Positions 1 to 12,180 of a stretch of 64,000 bases of DNA are shown piece by piece (the first letter of the stretch is position 1; each line of letters opens with the position of its first letter). Made by a program: the position numbers and the translations under genes. Origin of the DNA: Cotesia glomerata. Lineage: Eukaryota > Arthropoda > Insecta > Hymenoptera > Braconidae. Where the stretch lies: contig NC_058162.1 of the NCBI RefSeq assembly GCF_020080835.1, forward strand, positions 10,803,323 through 10,867,322, given 5' to 3'. The notes below the pieces were generated by a model. It ran no database searches, was not told the origin of the DNA, and was given only the letters and a program-made list of their open reading frames with translations.

Positions 1-1111
1 GTATACATGGAGTTCGGGCTCCTTATCTAGTCTCCATGGTAATAATATTCAGTGCAGCCAGTTTTCATCGAGGTGTTGATTAGCGGTTAATTTTGATTCT
101 TAAAATCACTAATCTCTATTATTTAAATATAATATAATATTTACCCGTGTTAAATATTTAATATGTTAATCTTTCAAGCTGTCGGGTAAAATTAACATTT
201 TTGATTTTTTAATCCGGGTGACATTATAATTTTTTCACAATGAAAAATTGAGCTTGTTGAAGACAGATTTTAATTAAAGAAACATATTACATCACAATTT
301 GATACTGAAATTAACAGACATCTGATAATTTATAGATTTTTATTAAAAAGGTAAATTATTATAAAAACAAATTTTTTTAATTTCATTGTAGAAACTAAAA
401 AAAAAAAATGTTGTAAATCTTTAAAAAATATTTTTTAGTAATTTATTTATTTAACAAAAGCAAAAAATGATCAGATGTTTTTTAATTACGGTGTCATATT
501 AATAGTGCATAGGACTGGTCTGAGCTTCTAATTTTCATCATATTCATCATATTTTTAGAAATTAAAAAAAAGTATCGAATATGTTTACATTCATACTTGT
601 ATTTTTGAAAATAAACATAACAGTGATATATTTAAAATTAATTTAGAGGTAAAGAAATTGATATTCAACTTTATATAACAATAATAATCAAAAATTTTTA
701 TGAAAATAATTAGATTTCAATTATTTATAAAAAAAAAATTCCGTTAAGGGAAAAAGCAAAAAAAAAGATAATAACGTAGATCACATGAGAAATTTTCAAA
801 TAACATTTCTTATAATAATTTAAATCGTTCTTTGCACACAAGACTATTTTTTAACTATTAATTTCAAGAACAAAAATATCAGCTGCAGAAACTTTGTCAT
901 TTATCATTATACAAAATTTAGTACAATATTAAAAATCAAAAGTATTTTTAATAAGTATAAAAAATGTTTTCATATAATTGTGACAATTAAATTCAATGTT
1001 ATATCTAGTATGGCAAAAGTAATAAAACGTTTATAACAAATATGATATTTACATGGCTTTATTTTAAAATTGTCTTATCGTGTGTAATATCGGATAATGC
1101 CTTAATAGTAA
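1..1111. other. AT-rich non-coding stretch, 3' side of ZAD locus
   Basis: Very AT-rich sequence with no supported coding exon. It would hold the 3' UTR of the minus-strand exons that end at 1112. One MITE-like inverted repeat lies inside it (301..497). Otherwise I see nothing. Confidence 0.5.
301..497. repeat. MITE-like inverted repeat, family with copy at 28085
   Basis: The left end (GATACTGAAATTAACAGACA) and the reverse complement of the right end agree at most positions, including the shared core ACATCTGA. The same terminal motifs in the same arrangement recur at 28085..28272. The interior is poly-A/T rich and non-coding. Two copies in one window support a small non-autonomous DNA element. 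Exact borders and target duplication are unclear. Confidence 0.5.
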
Positions 1112-1654
1112 TTATTCTGGTGGGTCTGAAGTCGGTGAGTCTGAAGATTCACGCCGCCTTTTAATACCTCTTGAAATTGAAGGGAATAATTCTTTACAAA
1201 GATTAGATCTGGGACGTTGCTGATGTTGATCTGTAATGTCTGCTAAAACTCGACTTGTGACTTCTGTTGATGGGTGAGTTAAAGTTGAAGTTGAAGGTAA
1301 GTTAGTTACATTTGAAGTTGACTCGAGTTCTGAATGAGATATTGATGATTTATAGTTTAAAGTAACTTTTTTTTCTAGAACAGTTCGAGGTGATTTAGAA
1401 TCTGGAGGAATCTCATTTTCTTTATTTTCATTAGTTGATTCAGAACAATTGTCATCGTTTCTTTGTCCTTCCTATAAATCATAAATTGTTTTAGTTAATA
1501 ATTAAAAAAAAAATTATTATAATTAAATTTGATTTACCTTTTCGCTCAATTCATGTTGAGTTTCATAAGGTTTTTCATAAAAATCACATGAAGTGTCAAG
1601 AGTTCCTAAACATTGTATGCAAATAACCTGAGATAATCTATCATTTTCTTCTAT
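1112..1654 (-). CDS. Alternative or duplicated ZAD exon plus finger-less terminal exon
   Basis: Two minus-strand exons, complement(join(1112..1471,1538..1654)), with clean splice sites: TTTCAG before 1654, GTAAAT after 1538, ATAG before 1471, stop TAA at 1112. The first (39 codons, phase 0) encodes the second half of a ZAD zinc-binding domain, motif ICIQCLG, paralogous to the 5127..5270 exon (ICVQCLG). The second adds 119 residues rich in Ser, Thr, Glu and Pro, ending in a basic patch (IKRRRESS), with no zinc finger. No CRLC-type first ZAD exon was found between 1655 and 2934. These exons may therefore splice in phase to the exon at 5894..6034, giving a 205-aa ZAD-only protein. Alternatively they are the remnant of a tandem duplicate whose first exon is lost. 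Intact frame and splice sites argue against simple decay. Confidence 0.65.
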
Positions 1655-2254
1655 CTGAAATATTTAAAAATTTAACACTCTTAAATATTATTATATAAGT
1701 AAATTTTAAGTATTTCGACAAAGGGAAAGAATAAAATTAAAATGATAAAAATTTTAAAAGTTTTATTTACTAACTTGTTTCAATAAAAATATTTCATCCG
1801 AAATATAAGAAACTATTTAAGTTTTTTTATTATTATAGAATAAAATAAAAATACAATAATACAATCATGCAAAAATTTATAAATACTTGGAGGAGAAGAA
1901 ACGATTGAAACTATAAGCACTATACAAGAATAATAATTTTTATTATTTAACGTAAATAATGGAATTGGTGAATGAGCATATTTTTTTCAATATTTATACA
2001 TATTTATATGTATGTAGAATAATAATAAAAAAATTCGCGCTACATAACTTCAGTAATATATTCAGCGTTAATAATTATCAAGTTAAATTGGAAAATTAAC
2101 TTACAAATCTAAATACTTCATAATTATACAATGGTACAAGATTTATTTTATTACAAATATTCGAACATACGAATGTAAAAATTATTGCTTTACTTGAATG
2201 TCGTCAGTCTCAAGACCACGGACGGTGGAAAATACATTTTTTTTTTTTTGTAAA

Positions 2255-2397
2255 TAAGGTAAAAGCCCCAGTATATGATCATGTACCAGTATATGATCAC
2301 TCCATGTATTTGTATATCTATATTCGCAAATGTAGGTATACAAATACATGGAGTGATCATATACTGGTACATGATCATGTATCGGGGCTTTTACCTT
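2255..2397. mobile_element. Palindromic hairpin MITE (TAAGGTAAAAGCCCC ends)
   Basis: An almost perfect inverted repeat with arms of about 60 bases. It begins TAAGGTAAAAGCCCC and ends GGGGCTTTTACCTT, with ATGATCATGTACCAG and CACTCCATGTATTTGTAT inside each arm. A second full copy lies at 59538..59681 and a decayed one at 61243..61337. It is non-coding and would fold into a long hairpin if transcribed. The superfamily cannot be told from the ends. Confidence 0.8.
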
Positions 2398-2934
2398 GTA
2401 TGTTTTTTCTTTTATTATTTTCTTTATTGATTCTATTCGTTTCTTTTTAATGACAATTACAAAGGCACTATTTATCAATGTTATCACACAATTAATAACA
2501 AATAGGTATTTTGTTTTTTCATACATATATCAGACACATACGTCTAGTACAAACCAACAACCTTTTCCATTTTATTTTTTTCATAAAAATATATATCAAG
2601 TTAAATACAATTTTCATTTTGTGTTTCATATTATAACTATTATTTTATATTGTTTTATATCAAAAACTTTTTTACCAGAAAATGTATACAAAATAGTAGA
2701 TTTCTAGATGTCAAAAAGGTATTTGAATAATTTTGGAAGACACGACGAAACGTGATTAATTATAACTGATAATTGAGCATTCAACTACTGCACAATTATT
2801 TATTAATTCAATCTTCCTAAAGTCCGTATAAAATAGAGCTTAAATTACTAACCAGGAAGATTAAAAAATATATATATTTATATATAAATTTCTTATAGTA
2901 ATATAAAAAAAAAAAATTAATAAATAAGACATTA

Positions 2935-5900
2935 TTATTTTTCGTTAGAATCAGTGTCAACTGAAGCTGGCGAGGGAGTTGATTTATCGCTTATTCCCGT
3001 TTGATTTTTATTATCAGTCGTAACAATTCTTCCAGATTCAGCAAAGTGTCTTTTCCTATGTACTTTCATATTATCACGTCTATTAAATTTTCGACCACAT
3101 TCAGGACAAGCATGGGTTTTTTCACCGTGTACATGACGATGTGCAGCTAGATGACTGGCTTGAGCAAAGCTAGCTCCACACTTTTGACATATATGCTTCC
3201 TTAATCCCTCATGTTTTAGCAGATGTTCATTTAAAAATGCTTTTGATGCATAACGATTATTACAAACATTGCAGACAAATGGTTTGGGATTTGAATGTTG
3301 TAATACATGTGCTTTATACTTAGACGCAACTTTAAATGTTTTAGAACAAATTTCACATGTATAAGTTGTTGCGTGTCGTGTTTTAATGTGATCATTTAAG
3401 ACAGCTAAACTTGAGTAAAGATTATAACAAAAACGACATCGAAAATTACGTCTATTCTTCAAATGTACACTACCAATATGACTTAGCAAACGTGTACGGA
3501 ATGGGAATACTTTGCCGCAATATTCACAAGCTAAATTTTGCGGTGGAAGATGTGATTTAACGTGCATCTGTAAGGACACTTTATGATGATAACTCTGTCC
3601 ACAATCGGAACATTGGTATGGTTTAATGCCTTTATGAACATTATCATGCTCAGTCAAATCGAATTTTGATCTAAAACGTTTTGGGCATTTAGGACACTGC
3701 ATAGGTCGTGGATTTGTATGTGAACATCTTATATGTTTCATAACGTCTGATTTACATACAAATTTAGCAACGCACAGTGTACAAGCATATTGTTTTATAC
3801 CAAGATGTGTTTTTACATGTACAGTACATTTATCCCGGCGTTCATAAAATTTGCGGCATAATTTACACGAATATCCAGATTGACCGTCAACTGTGGTACT
3901 TTCAACGTTGTCATCAACGCGAATTTCTTCACCATCAATGCGAAAAAGCTCTTCAGGATTTCTTGATGATATAATACCGCCACCTCCACTGTCACTGATA
4001 CTAGACAATCGTTTTTCCAATTCCTCTAATTCAGCTGTTCTCGTAGAGGGTAAATCTTTATCCTTACTTTTTTTACCTTTCACAATTGAATTTATAATTT
4101 GACTTAACTCAGAATTATTTTCATCTTCCAATAGATTAATTATTTCAGACCCTACAAGACATGAACCTTGATCGGGAAAGACACGAGCTAATACAGTAAC
4201 AGTTGACTCTGTTTCTTGTTTTTTTCTCAATTCTAACGTAAAACTAATATCTTCGATATCACCATTACGATTACTTGATTCTTTAACAGAAACTTCAACT
4301 TCTGGCGAAGATGATACAGCAGTTAAGACTTTATTTAATGCTGAAGTTGGTATCTGGATCATTCCATTTTCATCAGTAACTTTTTCTTGTGATTTTGAAG
4401 CACTGGAATTACTACTCGTCTTTTCACTAATAGCCTCAGAGTTTGAATTAACTCGGTTCTGATTTTGATTTTGACTTCGTAATCGAGTTACTATTGATAC
4501 TCCTTCTTTTAAGGTTGATTTTGTCCTCGAAGAAACTTTTTTGAGTGAGATATTTTTTGATTTCGACTTTTTTCTCGTTTTTATTCGAGATTCAGTTATA
4601 TTACGACTCCTCAACCATCTTCGATTAGGTGTTTCATCGACAACATCTTCATTCGTATCTTTATCGCTATTTTTAGACCGTGTTTGCGGTGAAGTTCGTG
4701 TTCTTTTCGGTTTTGTTGTGATTTCAGTTGGCTCAATAACATCTTTGAAATTTTCTTCTCGCGTTGGATCAACATTTTCTATGTCTGCTGTTGAATTATG
4801 ATTTTTGTCAGTACTAATATTGTTGGTCGACGTACTAGGTGGTTCTGGGATCACTATTGACTCTGCTGCATTTACATCTTCCACCGTTACTTTTTCCTCC
4901 TGCAGTAAAACGAATTAGATGTACCAGTGTAAAATAAAACCTTATTATAGATTTTTCTTTATTTACTTTTTCGATTTAATTTAGGATAAATGGTTGATAT
5001 TAGTTATGAAAATTAAGTCGAAAATTTTTAATTAAATAAAGAAAAATCTATTAAGTTACGATTAATTATTCAAATACAATAGAGCGGCAGAGCATTTAAT
5101 ATTATTTAAGAAAAAAATGAACTTACGATGTCTTGTATAGAAGGTACATCATACTGATCGCGTAACAGCTGTTGGGTACGTAGACATTCCTCTTGAAAGT
5201 CACAAACGAATTCAAGTTTACCCAGACATTGAACGCATATAGTCTTTGGCAGAGGATCCGTCTCATGTATCTATGATTTAAACAGAATTTGTTTATTTTA
5301 TTTATATTTCATTAGATCACCATGATTATCATCAATAATAATTAAAATTAATTAATTCATTTTATTTTTAATAAGTTTATAACAATCTTACAATATATTA
5401 AAACGCTACCGCTCCAAAAAATATTAATCGTAACGAGGTTTTATAAGAAAATAATTGGTTAAAATTTAAAAAAAATGTTTCTGGTTCATCTATTCGTTTA
5501 TCATACGATAATTATCCAATTCCAAAGCAAAGTAATTTTCAACTCTTAATTAAAAAATTGTTCCATGTACTTAATCTATTTTTAATTAAGAAGTCATTAT
5601 TTAGAAATAAAATTTATTTTATAAGCATGAAAAAAAAATCAAAAATGACATAAAGCGAAGTAGCAAACGAATGTACAAATGTCAAAATATTAAATATTTT
5701 ATATATTAATAAAATGGATAATAATAACCAAACAATGTCATTAGTAATAAAAATAATAGGTTGTGCGAGCGTCCCGACGCGTCTTCATCGGCATCACCAT
5801 TTTTCTAACCCTCTTTCCCTTTGTCTGTACAAAAGTATATATAGATATAAATAAATAAACAAATAAAGTAAATTTTAACGAATAAAAACTCACCACAATA

Positions 5901-6034
5901 TTTATTTTATTATGTATTTTTAATCCAAGCAACCTTCTAGTACCTTCCTCGCCAAAAATATCAATATATATACTTTCGAATTGTCCACATAATCTGCAGA
6001 CTTGATGCACTTGTTCAGGTAACTTCATCTCCAT
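2935..6034 (-). CDS. ZAD-domain C2H2 zinc-finger protein, 749 aa
   Basis: Likely a nuclear DNA-binding regulator. CDS is complement(join(2935..4899,5127..5270,5894..6034)); all junctions are phase 0 with GT-AG borders (GTGAGT, GTAAGT donors). Residues 1-95 form a ZAD (zinc-finger-associated domain): CRLC at 13-16 and CVQC at 59-62, split between exons 1 and 2. ZADs are known to dimerise insect transcription factors. Exon 3 starts with a ~300-residue acidic/Ser-rich disordered region with basic KR stretches. Ten consecutive C2H2 fingers follow, most joined by short linkers, and then a short Ser/Thr tail. The ATG at 6034 is 12 codons before the first ZAD cysteine, which fits the family. A CT-rich tract at 6390..6530 lies upstream. 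Exon 1 may also serve the exons at 1112..1654. I do not assign an orthologue. Confidence 0.92.
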
Positions 6035-7437
6035 TTTTGTTTTAAATTAAACAACAATATCGTAACAGGTATAAAATTCAATCCATCAACATGTGATTTT
6101 ATGTTTGTAATTTCCATTCCTAAATGAGCATTGTATGCTTATATTATCTTATTTTTTTCGATTAAAATACAGCGGATAATTGCGCGAAAAAAAATAATTT
6201 TAATGAAAAAAAGAACACGATAAGTTATTCACTTATAGGAATTTTTAAATACGTATATATGGTTTACTTATAAATTAAAAAAAAAATATTTACTCTTATC
6301 ACATTTTCTTTACTAGTTAAATTTATTATATAAAATTATTAATATTTATGATGATAAGCGGTTATTTAGGCACTATGTTGACACAAAAATTGTCCTTGGC
6401 CCTCTCTTTAAGTTTCTACAAGCTATTATATAGAATACAGAGAAATGTTTTTCTCTTTCTATGTACCCTCTCTTTCTTTCTCTCTTGCTCTCTTTATCGC
6501 TCCTTATTATCATCTTTATTGCTATGGTAGCGTCGGTGGTTCGGTTATTTAGTTAATTTAAAGAACTGAGATAAAAACTTTGAGCAATGACATCTAGTCT
6601 TGATTTTTTAAACTAATTATTTACACTATAGGAAGTGGATGATGACGTCGGTTTAATCTAACAAGTTTTATGATATATAGAAATTATTAACTTTGATCAT
6701 ATTCAAACGATGCAAGTTTATGTTTTCAAACAGCCATAAACAATTAAAATAATAGTTTCAATTATTTTTTATCTAATTAGTTTATTTTATTAATAATTGG
6801 CAATGCAACAGTGATACCAACCAATTAAAAACTGCATTCATACTGGACTGATCGATTATGCCCGGAAATTTGATGAAAATTGGCGCGCAAATACAAAGAG
6901 TTATAAAAATAACAATTTACAAGTACTCTTATCTAGGTCTATTGTTTTATCATTTATGAAAGTAATAAATAGTTTAATAATAATGTATGAATTATTTTTA
7001 ATATAAATTTTTAATTAGTATTTATTATTTTTTGAATTTTCATGAGTTAATTTTTACCAATTTACAAACAACAAATGATTAATTATTTTGCACGATTCAT
7101 GATGAGAAGCATCAGAGAGTGCTTTACGATCGAAAAATTTTTTTAGCCTTATTTCGGCAACTATTTTCATTATTATAGTCTTGTTAGTTCACAGAATCAA
7201 GATATTTTGCATACTATTGTCAAGATAATTTAATGGAGGTTAATTTGACACTTTCCAAAAATTGATTTAGTGCACTAGAAACGGAAAAAAAACATCAAAA
7301 TAGGTCAAAAAAATTTCCTGTCCGTCATGTATGAAACCCTGAAAACTCTGAAAACACTCTAACTTTCGAAAAAATGCATCAATTGAATTAAATTTTTTTT
7401 TTAAATTCTTGAGGAGAATTGTAGGTCACTATCTGAA
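6035..7437. other. Upstream region of the ZAD gene
   Basis: No coding exon seen. It should contain the promoter and 5' UTR of the minus-strand ZAD gene. A pyrimidine-rich tract (about 6390..6530) is the only compositional feature. The rest is AT-rich, and 7240..7400 has short repeat-like phrases I cannot assign. Confidence 0.4.
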
Positions 7438-7915
7438 TTGTAGGGTCGCTAACTGTAAGCAACGCTATTCTTATTGCCGAGGCTGAAGGCTGTCGAGTAT
7501 CGTGAGGCCCGAGATCTGTGACGTAAGGTCTTACCCCCAGCCCGTGACAAGACTCGCCCCCACTCAACGAGGGTTGAGAGGACTACGAGAGAGATTGTTA
7601 GGGGCATTCCGACGCCATTCTTCATGAGGACCTCACGCGATGGGTCCTAGTACAACGTCACCCAGTCATTGTCATCCCTTAATTATATTGGCTTTCATTA
7701 GCTGTCTCATTCCGTAGTCATTATCGGGTTATTACTTGTAGATGTATAAATAAATATGAGTGGTATACAAAATATAAACCTCGAGTCTTACAGAATATGC
7801 GAATGGTTAGGTAATTCAGTGTCGTTCATGTACAATTAATAAAATAAAAAAGCAACAAGATTGTATATCTATATATTGTTGTGAATCCGAAAGGATTGAT
7901 CGCAACGTTCTCTAT
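7438..7915. repeat. GC-richer block, possible solo LTR
   Basis: A block distinctly richer in G+C than its surroundings, non-coding in all frames. It contains a TATA-like stretch (TATAAATAAATATG near 7746) and an AATAAA-type signal near 7840. This is how a solo LTR looks, but I find no convincing TG...CA ends or target duplication. It abuts the first Helitron 5' head at 7930, so it could also be unrelated older repeat. Confidence 0.25.
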
Positions 7916-7929
7916 ATATTAATATAGAA

Positions 7930-10900
7930 TCTATATATATATAGGAGACTTTCTATAGATATAGATAGTCACTCATCACGATATCTCTGGAACTATAAGA
8001 CCTAGAGACTTGAAATTTGGCAGGAATTTTCCTTTTGCCAAGTAGAGGTCAGCTAAGAACGGATTTCACGAAATTCCACCCACAAGGGGGGTTGCGGGGG
8101 TGTTCATGAAAAAAATTCATATTTTTCAATTATGGCTTTTAATAGTTCAAAACTTGGTCAGAATGTTTCAAATTACATTTAGAAATTTTTTAAAAACGAA
8201 TTCTGTGACATTCCACCCCCCTGGCGTGCCCGTGCGTGGGCGTCAAATTAAGAAAAAATTCGTAAATTTCAATCTATAGCTATTAATACTTTGAAACATG
8301 GCCAGAATGCTTTTTTGGCGTTTTTGAGCTGTTAAGAATAAATTTCATTAAATTCTACCCCCACATGTCCGTGCGTGGGCGTAAAATTAAAAGAAATTGT
8401 ACCTTTTAATCTATAGCAGCTAAAGGATTGAAACTTGGCCAGATTGATTTTTTTGGAGTTTTTGAGCTGTAAAGAATGAATTTTATGAAATGCCACCCTC
8501 ACAAATCCTTGCGTGGGCGTTAATTAAAAAATTATAAAATTCAATTCCTAAAGGATAATAAGAAGGCATTAAATATAAAAAAAATTAAAAATCTATATAT
8601 ATTCTATATATAGGAGATCAAGTTTTTGAACTCATTGATCACGATATCTCTGAAGCTATAAGGCCGATTGACTTGAAATTTGGTAGGAATATTCCTTTCG
8701 CCGAGTAGAGGTCAGCTAAGAACGGATTTTACGAAATTCCACCCACAAGGGGGGTGGCGGGGACGTTAACAATAGAAAATTCCCATTGTTAACCTATAGC
8801 TCCTATCGACTTCAAATTTGGTAGGAATCTCCTATATGTGATGTAGAATTGATCTAAGAGCTGATTTTACGACAATCTACTACCAATATGGATTGCGGGG
8901 GTGGACGTTAACAATGAAAATTAAAAATTTCAGACTTCTAGCTCCTACAGACTCCTAATTTTGTATGAATTTTGAGTGAGTGATGTAAAAATAATTTATG
9001 AACGAATTTTACGATATCCCACTCCACAGAGGAGTGCAGGGGTGGGTCTTAACAATGAAAATTTTAAATTTCCAAGCTATAGGGCCTACAATCTCTAAAT
9101 TTGATAAGTATCTGCTATATGCGAGGTAGAAATGATCTAAGAGTGGATTTTATGACAATCTACTCCCAATATGGATTGCGAGGGTGGACGTTAACAATGA
9201 AAATTAAAAATTTTCGACTTTTAGCTCTTACAGACTCCTAATTTTGTATGAATTTTTTGTAAGTGATGTAAAAATAATTTATAAACGAATTTTACGATAT
9301 CCCACTCCACAGAGGAGTGCGGGGGTGGGTCTTAACAATGAAAATTTTAAATTTCCGAGCTGTAGCTCCTATAGGCTCCAAATTTGGTAAGAATCTGTTC
9401 TATGGGATGTAGAAATGATTCAAGAGCGGATTTAATGACAGCCTACCCCCAATATGGATTGCGGAGGTGGGCGTTAACAATGAAAATTTTAAATTTCCGA
9501 GCTACAGCTCCTATAAGCTCCAAATTTGAAAAGAATCTATATATATATATGAGATTTCCACCTATATATTGACTCATCACGATATCTCTGGAACCATAAG
9601 GCGTAGAGATTTGAAATTTTGTAGGAATATTCCTTTCACCGAGTAGAGGTCAGCTAAGAACGGATTTTACGAAATTCCACCCACAAGGGGGGTTGCGGGG
9701 GCGTTGAAAATGGAAAATTCCCATTTTTAAACTATAGCTCCTATCTACTCCAAATTTAGTAGGAATCTCCTATATGTGATGTAGAAATTATCTATGAGCG
9801 GATTTTATGATAACTCATCCCCAATAAAGATTGCGGGGTAGGGGTTAACAATGAAAATAAAAAATTTCTAAACTATAGTTCTTATAGGTTTCAAATTTGG
9901 TAGGAATCATTTATATGTGATCCAGAAATGATCTAATAGTGGATTTTATAACAACCTCCTCCAAATATGGATTGCGGGGGTGGGTGCTAACAATGAAAAT
10001 TTTAAATTTCTAAGCTAAAGCTCCCACAGGCTCTAAATTTGGTAAGAATCTGCTATATTTGAGGTAGAAATGATCTAAGAGCATATTTAATGATAACCTA
10101 CTCCAAATATGGATTTCGGGGGTGGGTGTTAACAATTACAATTTTAAATTTCCGAGCTATAGCTCCTACAGACTCCAAATTCGGTGAGAGTCTTCTATGT
10201 GTGATGTAGAAGTGATCTAAATGAGGATTTCAATAAATTCTACCTTCAATAGCGATTGCGGGGGTGAGTGTTAGAATTTTCAATTTCAATTTCCAAACTG
10301 TAACTTTTATAGACTCTAAATTTGGTAGAAATCTTCCGGTATAATTTTCCTGTCAAGTTCAGCTAAGAATGGATTTTATTAAATTCCTCCCCCAAAGGGG
10401 TTTGCGACGCCGTTGACAATGAAAAATTCCCGTTCTTAAACTATAGTTTCTATCGACTCCAAATTTGGTAGGAATCTTCTGTAAGAGATATAGAAATAAT
10501 CTATAAACGAATTTTACGATATCTCACCCCACAGGGGTTGCGGGGATGGGTATAAACAATGAAAATTTTGAATTTTAGAGTTGTAGCTCTTACAGACTCC
10601 AAATTTTGTAGGAACTTTCTGTAAGTGATGGAAAAATAATTTATGAACGAATTCTACGATATTCTACCTCAAAGAGAATTGCGGGGGCGTTAACAATAAA
10701 AAATTCCCGTTTGTAAACTACAGCTCCCATATATTCCAAATTGGGTAAGAATTTTCTGTAAGAGATGTAGAAATAATATACGAACGAATTTCACGATGGT
10801 TCACCTCACAGGGGTTTGTGGGGGTAGTTGTTAACAAATAAAATTTTTATTTTCCAAGCTATAGCTCCTACAGACCCCAAATTTAGTAAGAGTCTTCTAC

Positions 10901-12180
10901 ATATAATATAGAAATTATTTAAGAACGGACTTTACAACGAATTACCTCCAATAAGGATCGCGGGGGTGGGTGTTAACAATAAAAAATCTTAATTTCCAAA
11001 ATATAGCTTTTAAAAACTCTAAATTTGCTAAAAATCTTTTATTTCTCATGTAGAGATCATCTCACAATGAACTTCAATAAAGACTATTTCCGATAGGAAT
11101 TGCGGAGATGGGTGCTAAAATCTAAAATTTTAATTTCCAAACTGTAACTTCTACAGACTATAATTGGTGAGAATCTTCGTGTATGATGTCAAGTTCAGCT
11201 AAGAATGAATTTTCTCGAATTCTAACCCTAGAAGGGATTGCGGGGGTGTTAACAATGAAAATCTCTCATTTCCAAACAAAAGTTTCTATGATGGACTTGA
11301 AGTTTTGTTGAAACCTTTTGTTTATAATGAAGAAATTTTCTCGAATAGGATCTTATGAAATTCCTCTCCCATATAAGAGTGTGGGAGTGATAATTGTCAA
11401 AAAATTTATACTTTTCAAATACAGTTCCTACAGATATAGAATTTGATAGAATCTCAAGAGAAACAGGAACTTACGGGAATGGCCTCCAAGGCCAACGGAT
11501 TTAAATATTTTCCTTTTTTAAAAATTATATTTTCTCACAACAATCGTCTCTTTGGCAGCGGCAAAAAAAGTAATTGTAAGGTTTCCAAAATTTAACTTTA
11601 CATGTAGCTATTCACTCAACGGACTAAGAATTTCACATACATTTTATTTTTGCTGATCACATAACCCATGAATTGTTCTTATTACCGGATCGCGGGAACG
11701 TAACAGATTGAAATGAATGCATTTTCTAAGCACTTGAGATGTGAAAAAGGAATTTGGCTATTTATTCTAAGAGAATTCGTTAAAAACATGTACAAATAAG
11801 TTTCTATGAAAAATTGATGTCACGGAGGAAATTTAAATTAACGGCAAAATTCGTCACGCTTTAAGCTAGCCAAATTTCAACTTCACTTATGAGACGCGCA
11901 ATTACTTTAACTGAAACTTTCAATGATCATTTCAAATTTTTTTCTTCGTTTCAGTCATTATTCATTTTTGGAAAAAAACCACTGGAATGTCATAGTGATT
12001 GCACATTAAAATTTATAATGAATATTAGCTAGAATAATCACATGGATAAAAGGTACGGGCCAATCTGATGAAATTTGAAATCTGTACAAATCTAAACAAT
12101 ACTCCCATTAAATTTCAAGTCTAGATCTCTAAAAATACAATTCTATGAAGTGCCCAGCGGAGCGGGCGGGTAACAGCTAG
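7930..12180 (+). mobile_element. Non-autonomous Helitron-like composite
   Basis: The right end matches a Helitron 3' terminus: a GC-rich hairpin (GCCCAGCGGAGCGGGC at about 12152) followed 9 bases later by CTAG (12177..12180) and then T. The left end begins A|TCTATATATATATAGG at 7930, matching the TC start and A/T insertion site. The head motif CTCATCACGATATCTCTGG just inside appears three times (near 7970, 8633, 9572), each preceded by a TCTATATA stretch, but only one 3' end is visible. This suggests Helitrons joined head to head-to-tail or repeatedly truncated at the 3' side. The interior has no Rep/helicase ORF. Most of it is a ~141-bp tandem array. Confidence 0.75.
8740..11400 (+). repeat. 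~141-bp tandem array inside Helitron
   Basis: About 18-19 diverged units. Each has a ...CCAAATTTGGTAGGAATC... box, a ...GTAGAAATGATCTAAGAG... box, and a G-run box such as AATATGGATTGCGGGGGTGG followed by GTTAACAATGAAAAT. Boxes at about 8885, 9027, 9169, 9310 and 9451 are spaced 141-142 bases, and those at 9827, 9966, 10109 and 10248 are spaced 139-143. In the first group two variants alternate (AATATGGATTGCGG, CACAGAGGAGTGCGG), giving a ~283-bp higher-order period. A shorter related run lies at 8020..8520. Confidence 0.85.

Noticed and set aside
2182..2526. 114-aa minus-strand frame
   Set aside because: Runs through the hairpin MITE and AT-rich DNA; composition is that of random AT-rich sequence.
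7930..12180. Viral or bracovirus segment
   Set aside because: No viral genes or circularisation motifs seen; termini and head modules fit a Helitron.
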